A stretch of DNA of 64,000 bases from Eumeta japonica (GCA_005406025.1 BGZK01000013.1:124001-188000); one strand, 5' to 3'; counted from the first letter of the stretch, positions 12,214-23,627 are shown. Numbers and translations are program-made. The notes: a model not told the origin generated them from the letters alone.

Positions 12214-13264
12214 TCACTTTATATTTTCAATGAAAATAATTTGACAGATTGATATGAGAATTCCTTGAGATTATTAATTAACTTATGTTTATTAAAATGC
12301 ACGTTGTGAAATGAAAGTTACGACGAAGTATATGCAAAATCTTCGATGTTATGCGAAGTTTTTTAGGTATTAAGTAAACCAACTTATTAGGTGTTATAAG
12401 GTACTACTTACGTTCTCAACTTTCTAGTGAATTTGAGAAAAATCTGAAAACTTAAAGGTCTTGGAAATGAACCAACTTAATCTACGGTCTGGCGAAAATG
12501 TGGATCCGAAAGTGATTGCACTCTAACTAAAAATGTAGGGTCCCCGGACAATTATCAACGCTAGTGAAAAATTCGGGATCGGAACTAATTTTCTACTCTC
12601 TCCGTGTAAAAGCAAAAGTCACGACCTAACGTATTTTATATATATATATATATATATATATTATCTTGAGCCATGGTAAAAACCAAATGAATTATGGACT
12701 TCAATTACCTAATGACGAAAAATGTAAAATGAATTTTCAAAATTTCTTTTAATGTAAAACTTATTCCTAATAATAAAAAAAATTATTTGTGTAAGGCATA
12801 TTCCAGTTTTTTAACTAGTTATAATTAAAATTGTAACTACAATGACACTGATACACATGCATATTGTTATGTCATATTCGAGTGACTAGTGTCACAATAT
12901 AGAGTTTGAATTCAGATGTTACGAAATAATTTTAATCGTGAAAATAAATTTTCTGAGACAGTAATCATTCATGACAACTTCTAAGGTACTACTAAAGCTT
13001 TTACAAAGCAACTGCAAGTAGAGAAAGCAAATTGCTGAGATAATTTTTTTTTTTATTTATGAGCAAATTTTCATATACACCAAAAATTAATTTTGATAAA
13101 ATTCAAGTCGTAGAATAATTAATTAGGTACCATTCTATGTCGTACACAAAAAGGAACAAAACTTATGATGATAATTGTGTAAAAAATATTAAGGGCTTTT
13201 ACTTTGGACCAGTGCCTAAAAGTTTGTTTTAGTTATTGGAAGTCCCCTGCTGAACATAAGCTAC
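12214..13264. other. AT-rich DNA, microsatellite only
   Basis: Nothing besides a (TA)12 tract at 12637-12660 and poly-T runs. Confidence 0.6.
12637..12660. repeat. (TA)12 microsatellite
   Basis: Uninterrupted TA dinucleotides. Confidence 0.95.
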
Positions 13265-13430
13265 GAAATTTCCACGATGTACGATGTTGGACTGAGGATA
13301 ACCAGGAGGTGATGTGCGACCTTGACCAAGTCCTCAGTCCACCTGGACACGAGGCCGACTTGAGGCCGTCCCACGAAGCGCCGTCCAGATCGCAATCGCC
13401 ACTCGAGAACTTCGGTGTCATCAGTTAGCA
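13265..13430 (+). repeat. Dispersed repeat, copy B1 (pair of 31140-31300)
   Basis: The segment ccttgaccaagtcctcagt-ccacct...gaggccgtcc...atcgccactcgagaactt is repeated at 31158-31240. It also matches a lepidopteran repeat I remember. The 74-codon ORF on the plus strand and its minus-strand shadow fall inside it and are not evidence of a host gene. Confidence 0.6.
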
Positions 13431-13784
13431 GTTCTACAAGCGATCAGATCTGTCCATTACAACTTTAACTTATTGGTTCTGTAAAATATATAAATTAATC
13501 TATTTCTTCTAGGGATTCCCTCGTTTCGTATCTCACATAGAAACCCATGGTTCTATCCATTACACTTTCAATGGACTATACGTAAAAGCATATCAAAGGA
13601 ATGGCTCATTTTCCGTTTAAAGTATATTATTGATTCGAATGTTCGAGCTTAATTCTATCAATTTTTTTTTCGGCTAATAACAATACGCCATTATAGATCC
13701 TAATTTAATATAGGAGAACGTTTATGTCATATTTTTAGAGATTTTTTTTACAATGTTATATGGGTCAAATTTTAAGAACTCGTT
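13431..13784. other. No recognised feature
   Basis: AT-rich, no open frame. Confidence 0.6.
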
Positions 13785-13921
13785 ACCGACGAGATCGCAT
13801 GAAAAGATTTATTGTTGTCAATGAAGCATGATAGACATGCAGAGATCGCTCTATGTGGAAATCTAGTCTCTGCTTATACCCTTTTAGGAAATAAGCGTGA
13901 GTTTATAATAATAATAATTTT
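13785..13921 (+). mobile_element. Non-LTR retrotransposon 3' end (RT C-terminal relic), copy 1
   Basis: Aligns with the terminal part of 39727-39965: gcatgaaaagatt, then gaaaatctagtctctnc, then ggaaataagcgtgagttt, followed by an ATA/TAA-rich tail. Only the last ~110 bp of the element remains. Translation is broken. Confidence 0.6.
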
Positions 13922-14224
13922 AGTAAATGTTTTATTATTGCTAATAACCTTTAATTAGTATACTATTTAAATTTCTATTATGCTTTATTTACTTATTGTA
14001 TGGACGTTGGAATACCGATACGTATTGAGAACTCTAGAATAAAAATATATCAACGGTATTTGTTTTAGATTCCCTTGTTCGTTTATATTCTTTTAAGCTT
14101 GAGACGTTTGTTTGTTTACGTTCTTTATTGTCAGCAACGGCTTAATTTGTTATTTCAATCATTTTATTGTTGATGTGTCATGTTTTGAACATTGCTCTGC
14201 AGCTGCATTACTCTACTACAATTT
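13922..14224. other. No recognised feature
   Basis: AT-rich, no gene. Confidence 0.6.
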
Positions 14225-14465
14225 TCTCATTTCGGATGAGGAACTCAAACCTTAAGCCCTCCACGCTGGAACAGCTCGGTTTGGGGATGCTAACTACCGT
14301 TGTCACCATTGGGATGACAACATCCAAAGCTTACTGTGCTTCTCAATGCACGGAGCTAGTGGCATTAATTCAACTTAACTTAAAAACTCATTATTCCATT
14401 CTCCCGTGGTCAGAATCGAACCTGATACAATGTCCATCATTGAGCCACTACTGATACAATAGACT
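14225..14465 (-). mobile_element. tRNA-derived SINE
   Basis: The minus strand begins with gtggctcaatgatgg (A-box-like) and ggttcgattctg (B-box-like) about 30 bases apart. It continues with a body shared with 9560-9660 (ggatgttgtcatcccaatgg) and ends in an ...aggtttgagttcctcatcc tail near 14225. The body phrase ccactagctccgtg resembles ccactagctctgtg in the SINE at 35215-35462. The 95-codon ORF on the plus strand is a by-product. Confidence 0.65.
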
Positions 14466-14502
14466 AACTATTGAACAATGCGGTAATTATAGGTATACTA
14501 TC

Positions 14503-14647
14503 AGGGCTGGCTGTACCTAAGATGAAGGGTGTGCAGCGCACAGGGTCGCTGGGTCTTAGGGCGCCGCTTGCGACACCTCCTAGCGCCTGCTAGAGGGAGC
14601 CAAGGTATTAATTGCACACGGGCGCTACATGGGCTAAAGTCGGCCCT
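14503..14647. mobile_element. Small nonautonomous element with terminal inverted repeats
   Basis: Starts agggctggctgta and ends taaagtcggccct. The reverse complement of the end is agggccgacttta, so about 13-bp imperfect TIRs. The flanks (...atc | ...atc) allow a 3-bp ATC target duplication. The interior is GC-rich (ggcgccgcttgcgacacc). No transposase. Superfamily not assigned. Confidence 0.5.
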
Positions 14648-15187
14648 ATCCATTATTATTACGTGTACCAACAAAGTGACTATATTTGTTATTTATTTCA
14701 ACTATTTGCTATCTGTAACAAAAAGTATTTTGATAATATATTATTTACACATAACTTGTGAGAAAAATATTAGGATTTTCAAAATGTATTTTATACCTTA
14801 CGCTATTTTACATATTTTAGCTAGTAGAGAGGAAAAAAACGAGTTTTTATGAAATATTACAATTACCTTTATTTACAGTAAATGGTCATTGTAAATCTAT
14901 TCTTGTTGATGTTGTCTAAAGATATTTATTCACCAATGACTGCCTATCCACCAGTCGCCGTAAAAATCATTTAATTTTTAATAAATGACTCTACGACATG
15001 CGCATTTAAATGCATGAAATAAACCAATTTGCTTTTTATACTGCTGAGCAGTGTAAAAATACATTAATTTCAATAGAATTAAAGAAAAAATCTATTTCTT
15101 CTTAGGAGCATTAACTGCGTCAGAATAAAATAAGGAATCATTCACGAATTACATAAGGCGTCAACATACATTATTTTTTCTTACAAG
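14648..15187. other. AT-rich DNA preceding a splice-acceptor-like site
   Basis: No gene seen. The last 18 bases (ttattttttcttacaag) form a pyrimidine-rich tract ending in AG at 15186-15187, which is a plausible 3' splice site for the next feature. Confidence 0.4.
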
Positions 15188-15440
15188 TGGATCCTCCCAT
15201 CCCCTTCATGGTTCTTACATTAAACCACAAAAATGGCTTGTAAAGATTATAGTTTCAAAAGCGCGCATTTACCGCGGAACGACAAAGGGGTGCGGTATCC
15301 ATGACAACATTCCCGTGCCACCCGGAAGAATTTGCTCAATACACTCCAAATACGGTGTGGCTGTGGCTGATCCTTTTGCTAAGTGGTTGTTGAGCAAAGG
15401 AACTGATCAATATATTGGGAACAAAAGAACAGAGATCTAA
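15188..15440 (+). CDS. Candidate terminal coding exon, unrecognised protein
   Basis: One frame stays open for 83 codons after the acceptor-like AG, without an initiating ATG, and ends in TAA at 15438-15440. The peptide includes HGSYIKPQKWLVKI, KARIYRGTTKGCGIHDN, IPVPPGRICSIHSKYG, VAVADPFAKWLLSK and a C-terminal GTDQYIGNKRTEI. Composition is balanced and not low-complexity, unlike the chance ORFs around it, and an AATAAA lies 230 bp downstream. The first base after the AG completes a split codon, so the preceding exon would have to end in phase 2. I do not recognise the family. Alternatives are a retrocopy fragment or a transposon-derived peptide. No upstream exon was identified. A second frame starting at ATG 15233 is closed after 23 codons. 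Confidence 0.45.
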
Positions 15441-17666
15441 GTAAAACGATTTAAGTAAGATATTAAATTTTTTTTATCGCAAATGTATTTTTTTATTGTT
15501 TCCATTGTTTCTCTACTAGAATTTTAATGAATACTTTATCTTACGTGAAATTTGGTGCCCTCCGATTAATATCATACAATTTTTCGTAATATTTTGATAA
15601 AAAATTTTAAGAGAGAACTATGTACTCGATTCGTAGAACTTCCGACATTTTATATTACCGACAAAGACAAATAAAGTTCTTTGTTACTTGTTATGATTTT
15701 TTTATTCTTTTTTATCTTAAATGAAAATAATATTATAATTAAGATTCAGAGTCATTTTACTTTTGTAACCGGAATGTTGAGAAGCGTCGTGTAATATTAC
15801 ACATATTTTGTTTTTATTTATTTTGATGTGATAAAATTAATCCATCATCACTTTTTTTTACTAATAATCAATTTCTGTTTTGAAATCCCGTCAATGTCCC
15901 AACTATTTTAAGGTACAAAATAATAGCTAATTGTGTATATTTTTCCTTATGTCGTATTAGAAGGTAAAAATACAACACAATAAATCAACGTTTAGCTTAA
16001 GAAACTGCCAATAATAAATATTATATGCATTATAATTTATTATGTGATTTATATAAAAAAAAAAGTAATAAAACTTAAACAAGCGACATCTTATGTTTAA
16101 TTTTGATAGCACAAATACATGAACTTTAACAAAGTGGCATAGAAATATTTTCTTAAAATCAGATGGCGCTTTTATAAGAAAGTGCATCAATACTATTTTT
16201 CTTTTTTGTGAATATTTATAATAGATAAGTTACAATGTAACATTTTCACACAAAAAAAATCTTCTTTTTTGCTATATCTATCTATTGTAACTTAGGCAAC
16301 ATTAACATTTAATTCGTATTTTGCAAGAATATTCTTCAATAAAAATTACAAGTTATAAGTAAATAAGTAGGATATATACTATTCGTACGGGTAAGTGATC
16401 CAGTTTGCTTATAGGTATTCACTATTCACTACTTATACATATTATTATATACATATCAATATTAGTAATATGAATATGCTATGTATTTTTTTAAGAATTA
16501 TAATATTTAGCCCAGTTATAAGTATCATGCTGCCGGTAAATATTTCTTGTTTACGTATGTACAATTTAATCTATATTAAAATCCTCGAGGAATATTTAAC
16601 TCGGATAATAGCGCTCTATAAATAGGGTCTTCAGCTTAACAAATTCATCTATCTCAGTAATGGATTCAGTTCAATGAATTGTCTATTTTGCTGTGTATTC
16701 ATGAAGTGAAGGAATAATATATTCAAGAGACAAAATGAAGCCTCCTCTATCTATAGATATATAAACTCACCGCAAAAACGGTAGACATGTAACTAAATGC
16801 TATGGACCACAAAGTACATACGGCCAAAACAAGACCAATAATAGCCTATTAATTTTTATTGCTTATTATCATCGCAATACATTATTAACTATACAACAAA
16901 AAGTTAATTAAAGCAATAAAACAGCATTATCGTAAGTACCGCGTACAACCAGACTACCTAATGTGTTATTGTAAATATATCCGTATTCGTCGTATAGAAA
17001 GAAATCCAAAACCCGATCGACCTTGGCGTTCACTTGATGCGATCGACGACTTCTGTGTACCGCGTGCGTACAATCTTTCTACACGTATTTGCTTATACAT
17101 ATGTAATACTTTATATAAATTAAAAATTGCTTTGACATTTTTAAAGTCTCCTGAAAGAAGGCTTTTATAATGAAATATACTAAACTAATGTAAGAAATCG
17201 TTTTGAATATTCACAAAGAATGTTTAAGTATGGGAATAAATCAAATATGGACATACGATCGGAAATCAATCATGTAGGTATTCGTGTGTAAATTACTTTA
17301 TTTGTATATTTTGTGTGAATGTTATGGATAGTTAAGTTTTCGGATTCGTATAACGACATGTACTTATTTTTTTTCCTTTCGGGTTTTGATTTAAAAACAA
17401 ATATTAATTCAATAAACAAATTCAAATTAGTAAACAACTGCATTTTACTTCAGTTTAAACTTTAGAAGTAAAAATTGCACTGAAAAAAGCTAGAATGAAA
17501 TGGTACATTGATAAACCATCCATTACACTGTCGGTAGCAGCATATGGTTTAAAAAACCGTTGACCGTGCAAACCAACCCCGAAACTTACGACTATTTTCG
17601 AAATCCGAGAGCTAGTAATATATTTGTATCTACAATTTCGAGTCCTTCTATATTACATATGTATAT
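15441..17666. other. AT-rich DNA, no supported gene
   Basis: Short ORFs only. The plus-strand ORF at 16961-17170 contains a less AT-biased stretch (NPKPDRPWRSLDAIDD) but has no splice or start context that I trust. Confidence 0.5.
15670..15675 (+). promoter_or_regulatory. Possible polyadenylation signal
   Basis: AATAAA 230 bp after the stop of the candidate terminal exon. This hexamer is common in AT-rich DNA, so the support is positional only. Confidence 0.25.
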
Positions 17667-18115
17667 TGTAAAGTGGGGGTCCTACTAAAGATATATCTTT
17701 TCCGTACTCAGATATACCTAATCAATACGTACACTGTTAGTATGATACTAGTTACAGTGCAACGCACGAAACTCTGCCGCTACGAAGTTAGTCACGAAAG
17801 CATCGCAATAGCGTTAAATAGAAAAGCGGGGGATAAACAAGGAGGATGAGGTAGCGTTAAACCAGCGCATTACATCATTCGCAGGCAGTGCAAAGCGGCA
17901 GAGTTTCGTGCATTGTACTGTAGACCAGTCCTTCCCTTTTTGTTACTCTCAGGCTCCAAGTCTTTTTTCCTAGACATACCTCGTCTACCAATTTCTCTAC
18001 TTTTGTTTGACCAATTGAATAACGTTTCTCTATTTGAAATTCACTAATAAAACCAACGTTCACAAATAAAACCAACTAGCACGGAGACGGACGCCTTATG
18101 TACGAACGCATATTA
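17667..18115 (-). repeat. 3' LTR, interrupted by a MITE
   Basis: The minus strand starts TAATATG after the purine tract and ends ...TTTACA. Without the 166-bp insertion and its duplicated TA it is about 281 bp. It shares caaaagtag, aggaaaa, taactagtatcatac and gattaggtatat with the 5' LTR. The 5' LTR has about 65 bp extra near its 3' side. Confidence 0.65.
17755..17920. mobile_element. MITE copy 1, 28-bp TIRs, TA target duplication
   Basis: The left end cagtgcaacgcacgaaac... and the complement of the right end cagtacaatgcacgaaac... agree at 26 of 28 bases through actctgccgct. TA flanks both ends (17753-17754, 17921-17922). Length is 166 bp with no coding capacity. TA duplication and CAGT termini are typical of Tc1/mariner-derived MITEs. 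A second copy is at 37165-37329. The 5' LTR of the host element has a single TA at the equivalent position. Confidence 0.85.
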
Positions 18116-18132
18116 TTCCCTCTCCCTCCTTC
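18116..18132 (-). other. Polypurine tract of the LTR element
   Basis: The minus strand reads gaaggagggagagggaa, directly before the LTR start. It is the counterpart of 1058-1072. Confidence 0.6.
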
Positions 18133-18467
18133 AAAAAAAAATCTAATAAAATTAAGTTTTTTTTTCTTCATAATTCCCGTAGTAACAATGCCCTACCTAC
18201 CTATCTATATATGGAAGTTTATACAATACGAAGGTGCGTTACGATCACATCACATTCGTTGACATGGCTTTCGATTTACGATTTTATTTACTCTCAAGTT
18301 TTTATATACAAGGTTTTATAAATTCATTATTTACATCTAAACAAGAGTAGTCAAGGTGCCAGAATGTACCTATCAATCAAACCGACTTCAAAAGACAGAC
18401 GACCACACAAAAAGACAACGCTACTACTAATAAAAATAAAAATTAAACGTGTGGCACTCGGGGACTG

Positions 18468-19014
18468 CCGCGGTAAAGCTATTGCATAGCATTTTTTATC
18501 AACTTATGCAATTATAATCATTTATTTATTTAAGCAGTTTTTTTTTCTTTGACTCAAATTTTTTATCACTTTCTTCATTAATAAATGCACTTTGTTTATT
18601 CATATTTAAAACACTTTATACACAAATTTTACGCGTATAGCTATTCACCAGCAACTGCTGTTCATTGTTGTATATAGGTACACCTATGTATACATATATA
18701 CCTACATGTATACTTACGGGGCAGATGCGGTGAGTGTGGCATTATAAAGATATGATAGATACCTATACACCTATATTCTTTCTCACAAATAGCTGCTTAC
18801 GTATTCGTCCGATTTCGGAACAGCCCGTCTCGATCCGTGCGGGCTTCGTACAGTCGTACCATATACATACACGTTAAGCGAACGCTCGGCCGAACTACAT
18901 GGTAAGCGGAGTGGGAGGGTTGTTAGGTTTTATTTTCGTTACGGAATTTCTTGAGTCGATCGCCGCGCTCAAAGCCCGCGATAAAAGCTATGCAATAGCT
19001 TAAAAATCAACTTA
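18468..19014 (+). repeat. Short direct-repeat pair around repeat-like DNA
   Basis: gcggtaaagctattgcatagc...tatcaactta (18470-18507) and gcgataaaagctatgcaatagc...aatcaactta (18977-19014) are similar 38-bp segments in the same orientation. Each contains a near-palindrome aagctatNgcatagctt. The left unit follows gtggcactcggggactgccg, a phrase I recall as repetitive in Lepidoptera. The interval (18780-18990) is CpG-enriched and holds no ORF. Confidence 0.45.
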
Positions 19015-19268
19015 AATACTTCATTATTGAACAAAATGAATCGGTGGACTCCTTGAAGGTTCGGGAGGCTATCGACAGACGTCGGCCATCGCTAGGCCGC
19101 AGTGGCTCGGCCGGCACCGTTCCGGCGCCGCTCTGTCCTCGAGTCTCCTCAACATTTGAAACTGAATTATGTGAGAAACCGACTCCGATTATAACCTCGG
19201 CTGTCACTCTTGATTCAGTTCATGTCAGAAAGCGAACCGCATGGATGAGCCGTCGCAAAACTTTATGA
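18999..19268 (+). other. GC-rich open frame inside the gypsy-type remnant, doubtful
   Basis: Open from after a TAG at 18996-18998 to TGA at 19266-19268 (89 codons). There is no ATG near its start. The peptide (VREAIDRRRPSLGRSGSAGT, then PTPIITSAVTLDSVHVRK) is not low-complexity, but an overlapping minus-strand frame is open too, as happens by chance in CpG-rich DNA. No domain recognised. The rest of 19269-20466 has no supported feature apart from an AT-rich ORF at 19816-20214. Confidence 0.2.
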
Positions 19269-20466
19269 GCATAGTTGCCCCACTTCACAAATCGAATGTC
19301 CTTTTTATACTTCATCTTTCTCACATAACCTTCAATAGATAACTTTAAAATGGGTCACGATAAACTTTTTGTCGTCTTCCAGTTTTTCTACAGTGACTTC
19401 GGATGCTGATCGTGACGTCGACCGCCGAGAGGTGCATCAGCTCTCGCACGTGACATGCAACATAAAAATAAGACACTTACTAACTTACAATATTCGCGCT
19501 ATCATTAACCATGTACCATTTTACTAAGTAGGATTGTAGGAGCAATAATCATTACAATATATACCTATCCTAACATATCACCATGTGCTATATTAATTTT
19601 TTTTTCGTTTCGAAATTACATTTACAATAAAGTAATCATCGTTAATGTCATTATGAAATAAATACAGCTGTTGCTAGTTCGTTTCCTTCTTTGTATTTTT
19701 TCATAAGCTTTGCACTTTTTTGTTAGTTTGTATACATTGTATCTCTCTATTATCTTAGATAAAACTTTTTCATTCGAGACACATACATGGTTTATACCTC
19801 ACATTCGCTCATTAAGTGATTCGATTTTATATGCGTCATTCGAAAATTTTTTCGCAATTCTATATAGCATCGCATTATTTGAAATGTTTTATTTACAATC
19901 TTTATATGCACATATACCAACACCAAGTCTCCTACACCAAACTTCGCACATTTCTCACCTCTAACGTATCTAATTTTTTATTTTACCAATTTCCTTGTAA
20001 TGATTCTAATAGCCTTTTTAATAACGTTATATACGAAATTTTATCTGTGAGCCACGTTATTGTAAGATCGCTTTATATTTCCGAACTGATCATTATCCAA
20101 AGGGAAGCTCTCAGCTGTATATACATTAATAACCATAGTGTCATGCCCTTAATACATTACATGAAAATGTTACTAAAGGTAAAATCATGTACCAGTCTCT
20201 CTTGTTGTTGCTAACATGCACGCTGCGTCCCTTCAGTCCGGTATGCGCCTATCTATCTTAACTCGTTGGTGCCGTATTCCGTCGCACGCCTCTGCGGTTG
20301 TGAAGCCAGTAGGACCGAGCTTCTGTCACGGTCAGCTGAGGTGATCTCGTCTCGATCGTGACGCTGCACGTCGGGCATTCTTTGGGAGCTTCCTCGACTC
20401 CACAACGCATAGTCAACTTGCAATTATCCTCCTAGTGGACTAATCAATAACACGTGATTGATCGTT

Positions 20467-20830
20467 TCAAGACCGCGAGTGAGTTATAAGTGTTCTTGCG
20501 GCACATAAAGGTTTTAAGGCTGCATCTAATCCCCACATAAATGTCGTAATTATCGTATTTTCCTACGTCATCTTCGCTTTTGGAATCAGTCCCTTCAATC
20601 TATGAGAATATTCTGATATGTTAGCATCTTCCTGTCTGCTGTTGTTAAAAATCTGTGCGTGATTTATTTCGCACTTGACCTCTTCTCTTATCTTTTTTAA
20701 AATATCTTCATACGTCCCTTCAGCGCTGTCAATGATTTTTAAGAAAATCGGCTGGGCCCTCCGTGTGCAGACTTAAGCCCGCTTTTCTCTGTTGGTCGCT
20801 CTCATTATTCGACACGACTAGCATCTCGTA
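20467..20830 (-). pseudogene. gag (capsid) fragment of the LTR element
   Basis: The minus-strand translation contains EGPADFLKN, then after a frameshift IIDSAEGTYEDILKKIREEV, FNNSRQEDANISEYSHRLKG and TTFMWGLDAALKPLC. A stop codon (complement at 20563-20565) separates the last two. The pattern of long helices with 'ISEYSHRLKGL...F..GL...L' resembles Ty3/gypsy-type Gag capsid domains (retrotransposon gag family). It lies about 115 bp inside the 5' LTR, the expected place. It is broken by one stop and at least one frameshift, and ends at a stop at 20467-20469. Confidence 0.65.
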
Positions 20831-20931
20831 GTTGTTATAGAATTCTTCAATCTCTCATTAGGTGAGTTTTGAAAATTAGCTACCATTTTCATATTCTTTA
20901 CTTTCTTCTATAGACTCGCTTGGGCGCTTGT

Positions 20932-20945
20932 CCACAAATCCACCA
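20932..20945 (-). other. Primer-binding-site-like sequence
   Basis: One base after the LTR end (...TTACA) the minus strand reads TGGTGGATTTGTGG. LTR elements start their PBS with TGG, complementary to a tRNA 3' CCA. The spacing fits. The sequence is nearest to tRNA-Leu-type primers, but that is a guess on a decayed site. Confidence 0.4.
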
Positions 20946-20946
20946 T

Positions 20947-21263
20947 TGTAAGTTGGGAGCTGTACCCAAGATATAATATAACTTTTTTGGTACTCAGAAT
21001 TTTCAATCAAACGTGCGACGAACGACATAAGTTATTTTTAATTGATTGTTTCTCAAATATATCCAATCAATATATAGGCTGACGGTATGATACTAGTTAC
21101 ACCTAATTGCTTTCTTTTTTATTAGTCTTAGGTCCAAACCGCTTTTCCTATACACATCGTCTATATAACTACTTTTGTTTCGCGAGTTGAATGATATATC
21201 ACTATTTAAAATTCACAAACAGAACTAATGTTCGAGCAACCGGCACGGAGGCAGGACGCCTCA
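20947..21263 (-). repeat. 5' LTR, without MITE
   Basis: Starts near tgaggcgtcctgcctccgtgc (minus strand) and ends ttaca before the PBS. It keeps the pre-insertion sequence gatactagTTAcacc at 21091-21106, where the 3' LTR has the MITE. The outermost bases do not match the 3' LTR start, so the extreme 5' end may be lost. Confidence 0.6.
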
Positions 21264-23627
21264 CGTGTTAACCTTTAAAATGTATATTAGATGCTTATTT
21301 TATCGCATATGTTAATATGCACTTTAGCGATAAAAAAGAAAAACTTAAATTTAACCGAATCGACACTAACATGGTTGATTTTTTTAAATGTTTTTTTTTC
21401 AATAATATTTCTTTATCAGTACGTGTTTTTATAGCTTTTGCCCATGACTTCGCCCAAGTGAATACAAAATATTGATCGATATTTTGATAATTATTAAGAC
21501 CTCAGTACTAAACCTGACTCTCATTCCAGTACCACAACTGATCTTCATACTTATTCCGATTTAAACTCTCTTCTATTCTCTCTCACTCTTGCTTTCCTTC
21601 TCTTTCGTTCTCTCATTTCATACCTCTCTCTCTCTCGTTCCCTCCTCTCTCTCGATACTTATCTCCCATCCCATCCCAAGCGAATAAACATAGCCGACTG
21701 AATTTAAATAAAATAATTATTTATAAACTTCATATGTATGAAAAGATATACAGATGAACGCATATATAAACAACTTATTTTTTGTGCAACAATGAGTTCT
21801 AATAATGAATTTCATCAAAATAGTTTATACTATTGGCGAGTAAGAACAGGCACAAATATACTTACACAGTAACTATATTTTACGAGATGGTGTATTTTTT
21901 AAAATCATTAGCACTAAAATCGTTTATCTATTGGTCTATCCAAAAGAAGAATTGCTTATTCACTGTCGAATTATAATAAGACAGTGGACAGACAAACAAA
22001 ACACGTTATGTTTTCTTTCCAAGTTTAAGCTATCTTCATAGCAAAATTTATTAAAATCGATTTGGCGGCGTAGCCACGGACACGTAACAAACAAGCGGAC
22101 AAAATCACTTTTTTAATTTTTATGTTTGTATAGATTAATTTCTTGAGGCCCAAAAACACTATCGAATCTTATTTTAATGATAAAAAGCTGTATTTTGGAA
22201 TCCATAAAATAAATTTCTTAATGGGATTTGTGTCTAGTGCGAAATATACGCACATGTAGAATTTCAAAAAATAGAGTTATTCATCATTATTGGGATAGAG
22301 AGGTATGCACCTAGAGAACAAGCGTAGTGCCGAGACTAACATATGCCAAAATATTTCTAATTCAAAACACCCTCACAATCGATAGAGCCCATTCTGTACG
22401 GAGCCACGGAATCGTTGAGAATAGAAATTTATTTTGTACGATCTGAAACCATGTCACTAATATTTATAATACAGTTACATAATTCATCTTATCGTCGACG
22501 AATGTTATTATGTAGGAGTTAAACTAGGTAAAGGCTACGTAACTGTATAATTTTTCATACGTTAACGACTTAATCGGTCAAAAGGTAAGTGTCGTATCCA
22601 CCTTGTGAACGGGCGTGTCGCTGCGGTTGCAGGGTTAGAGAACAATACGCCGTGACCGGGTGCATACCTGAGCGACAATGTGCCAATCAATCATAGCCTA
22701 AGGTGTCGATATTATTATCGATTTATTGACTACGCCCACAGCATAATTTGGAATGAGTCAAAGGACATTTTAATATTTTCGTTCTTCATGATTTCTATTT
22801 ATTTGTAAGTGGATCGTTAAAGTACTTGTAAATTGTTAATACAAAATGTTTGAGGAAGTGAATCAAAATATTTCTAGAATTATTGAAAACTACCATAACA
22901 ATTCTACGTAAATGAAAATAAATATTGTTGTAGTAAAATATAAAGTCGTTGCATCTTTTCCTTTCCTTGAAGAAAAGTACAATGAAATTTTGTAGAGAAT
23001 AAAGAGTTACCTTAACAATTGATGCACTTCACTACAAGTTAAACGTCTGTTCTTAACTATTTCGACATTAAAACTGATAATAACATAAATTTTAGTACCT
23101 ACTAACTAGCAAATTAATAAAATAACAACCATCTTTTTGGCTTTACCGTACTCTGGTAAAAAAAACGAAACACACAATTGTTGTATTAATAGTATTTTAT
23201 ATCTATTAAATTCAATATTTTAATTATTTATACGACGTATAATACAATATAAGAATATAAATATATTTTCAATTTAAAATCTTTTTTAATACCAATGTTT
23301 TAATTACGCTCTGTAGATAAAATGCCATATTTTCATTGTTAAAACTTTCCTTCCTTGTAATTAAATTGGAAATAATTTCCAAAGTAATATTAAATATTTT
23401 TAATTACATTATTTTCTACTTAGTTTTGTAATATAACGATGTGGGTATAAGAACAACTTAAAATCTATTGTCATTATTCTAAACATACCCAAAAACAAAC
23501 AGGCGTCAGGTAACGCGTGGTCGGACGCTAATGCCCTTTGTGCTCAAAAGGCCATGGTCCATTACTGACATCGGCGAGATGGCGTTGACAGATTCACGTC
23601 TCCTAAGTACTATTTATCTTTTCCTAG
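21264..23627. other. AT-rich DNA with LINE-tail-like pieces, no gene
   Basis: 21420-21490 (agcttttgcccatgacttcgccc) and 21990-22130 (ggcggcgtagccacggacacg...aagcggac) look like decayed non-LTR 3' tails from memory. A GTAAGT at 22585 after aaaag and a CpG-rich patch at 22580-22700 are noted, but no exon can be supported. Confidence 0.35.
21560..21655 (+). repeat. CT-rich low-complexity tract
   Basis: Imperfect ctctctcactcttg...cctctctctctctcg runs. Confidence 0.8.

Larger units (their letters stand above)
17667..21263 (-). mobile_element. Decayed Ty3/gypsy-type LTR retrotransposon, internally deleted
   Basis: Read on the minus strand, the order is 5' LTR (21263-20947), primer-binding-like TGG box (20945-20932), gag fragment (about 20830-20467), unrecognised sequence, 3' leader and polypurine tract (18132-18116), and 3' LTR (18115-17667). 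The two LTR-like segments are similar to each other in the same orientation, and both match the LTR start at 1073-1112. RT, RNase H and integrase were not found between them. The middle holds a short direct-repeat pair and a GC-rich ORF, so it has been deleted and refilled. The family is inferred from the similarity to the RT-bearing element at 2-1267. Confidence 0.65.

Noticed and set aside
19816..20214. 132-codon plus-strand ORF
   Set aside because: AT-rich, Phe/Ile/Tyr-biased, no domain, and inside the gypsy-type remnant on the opposite strand.
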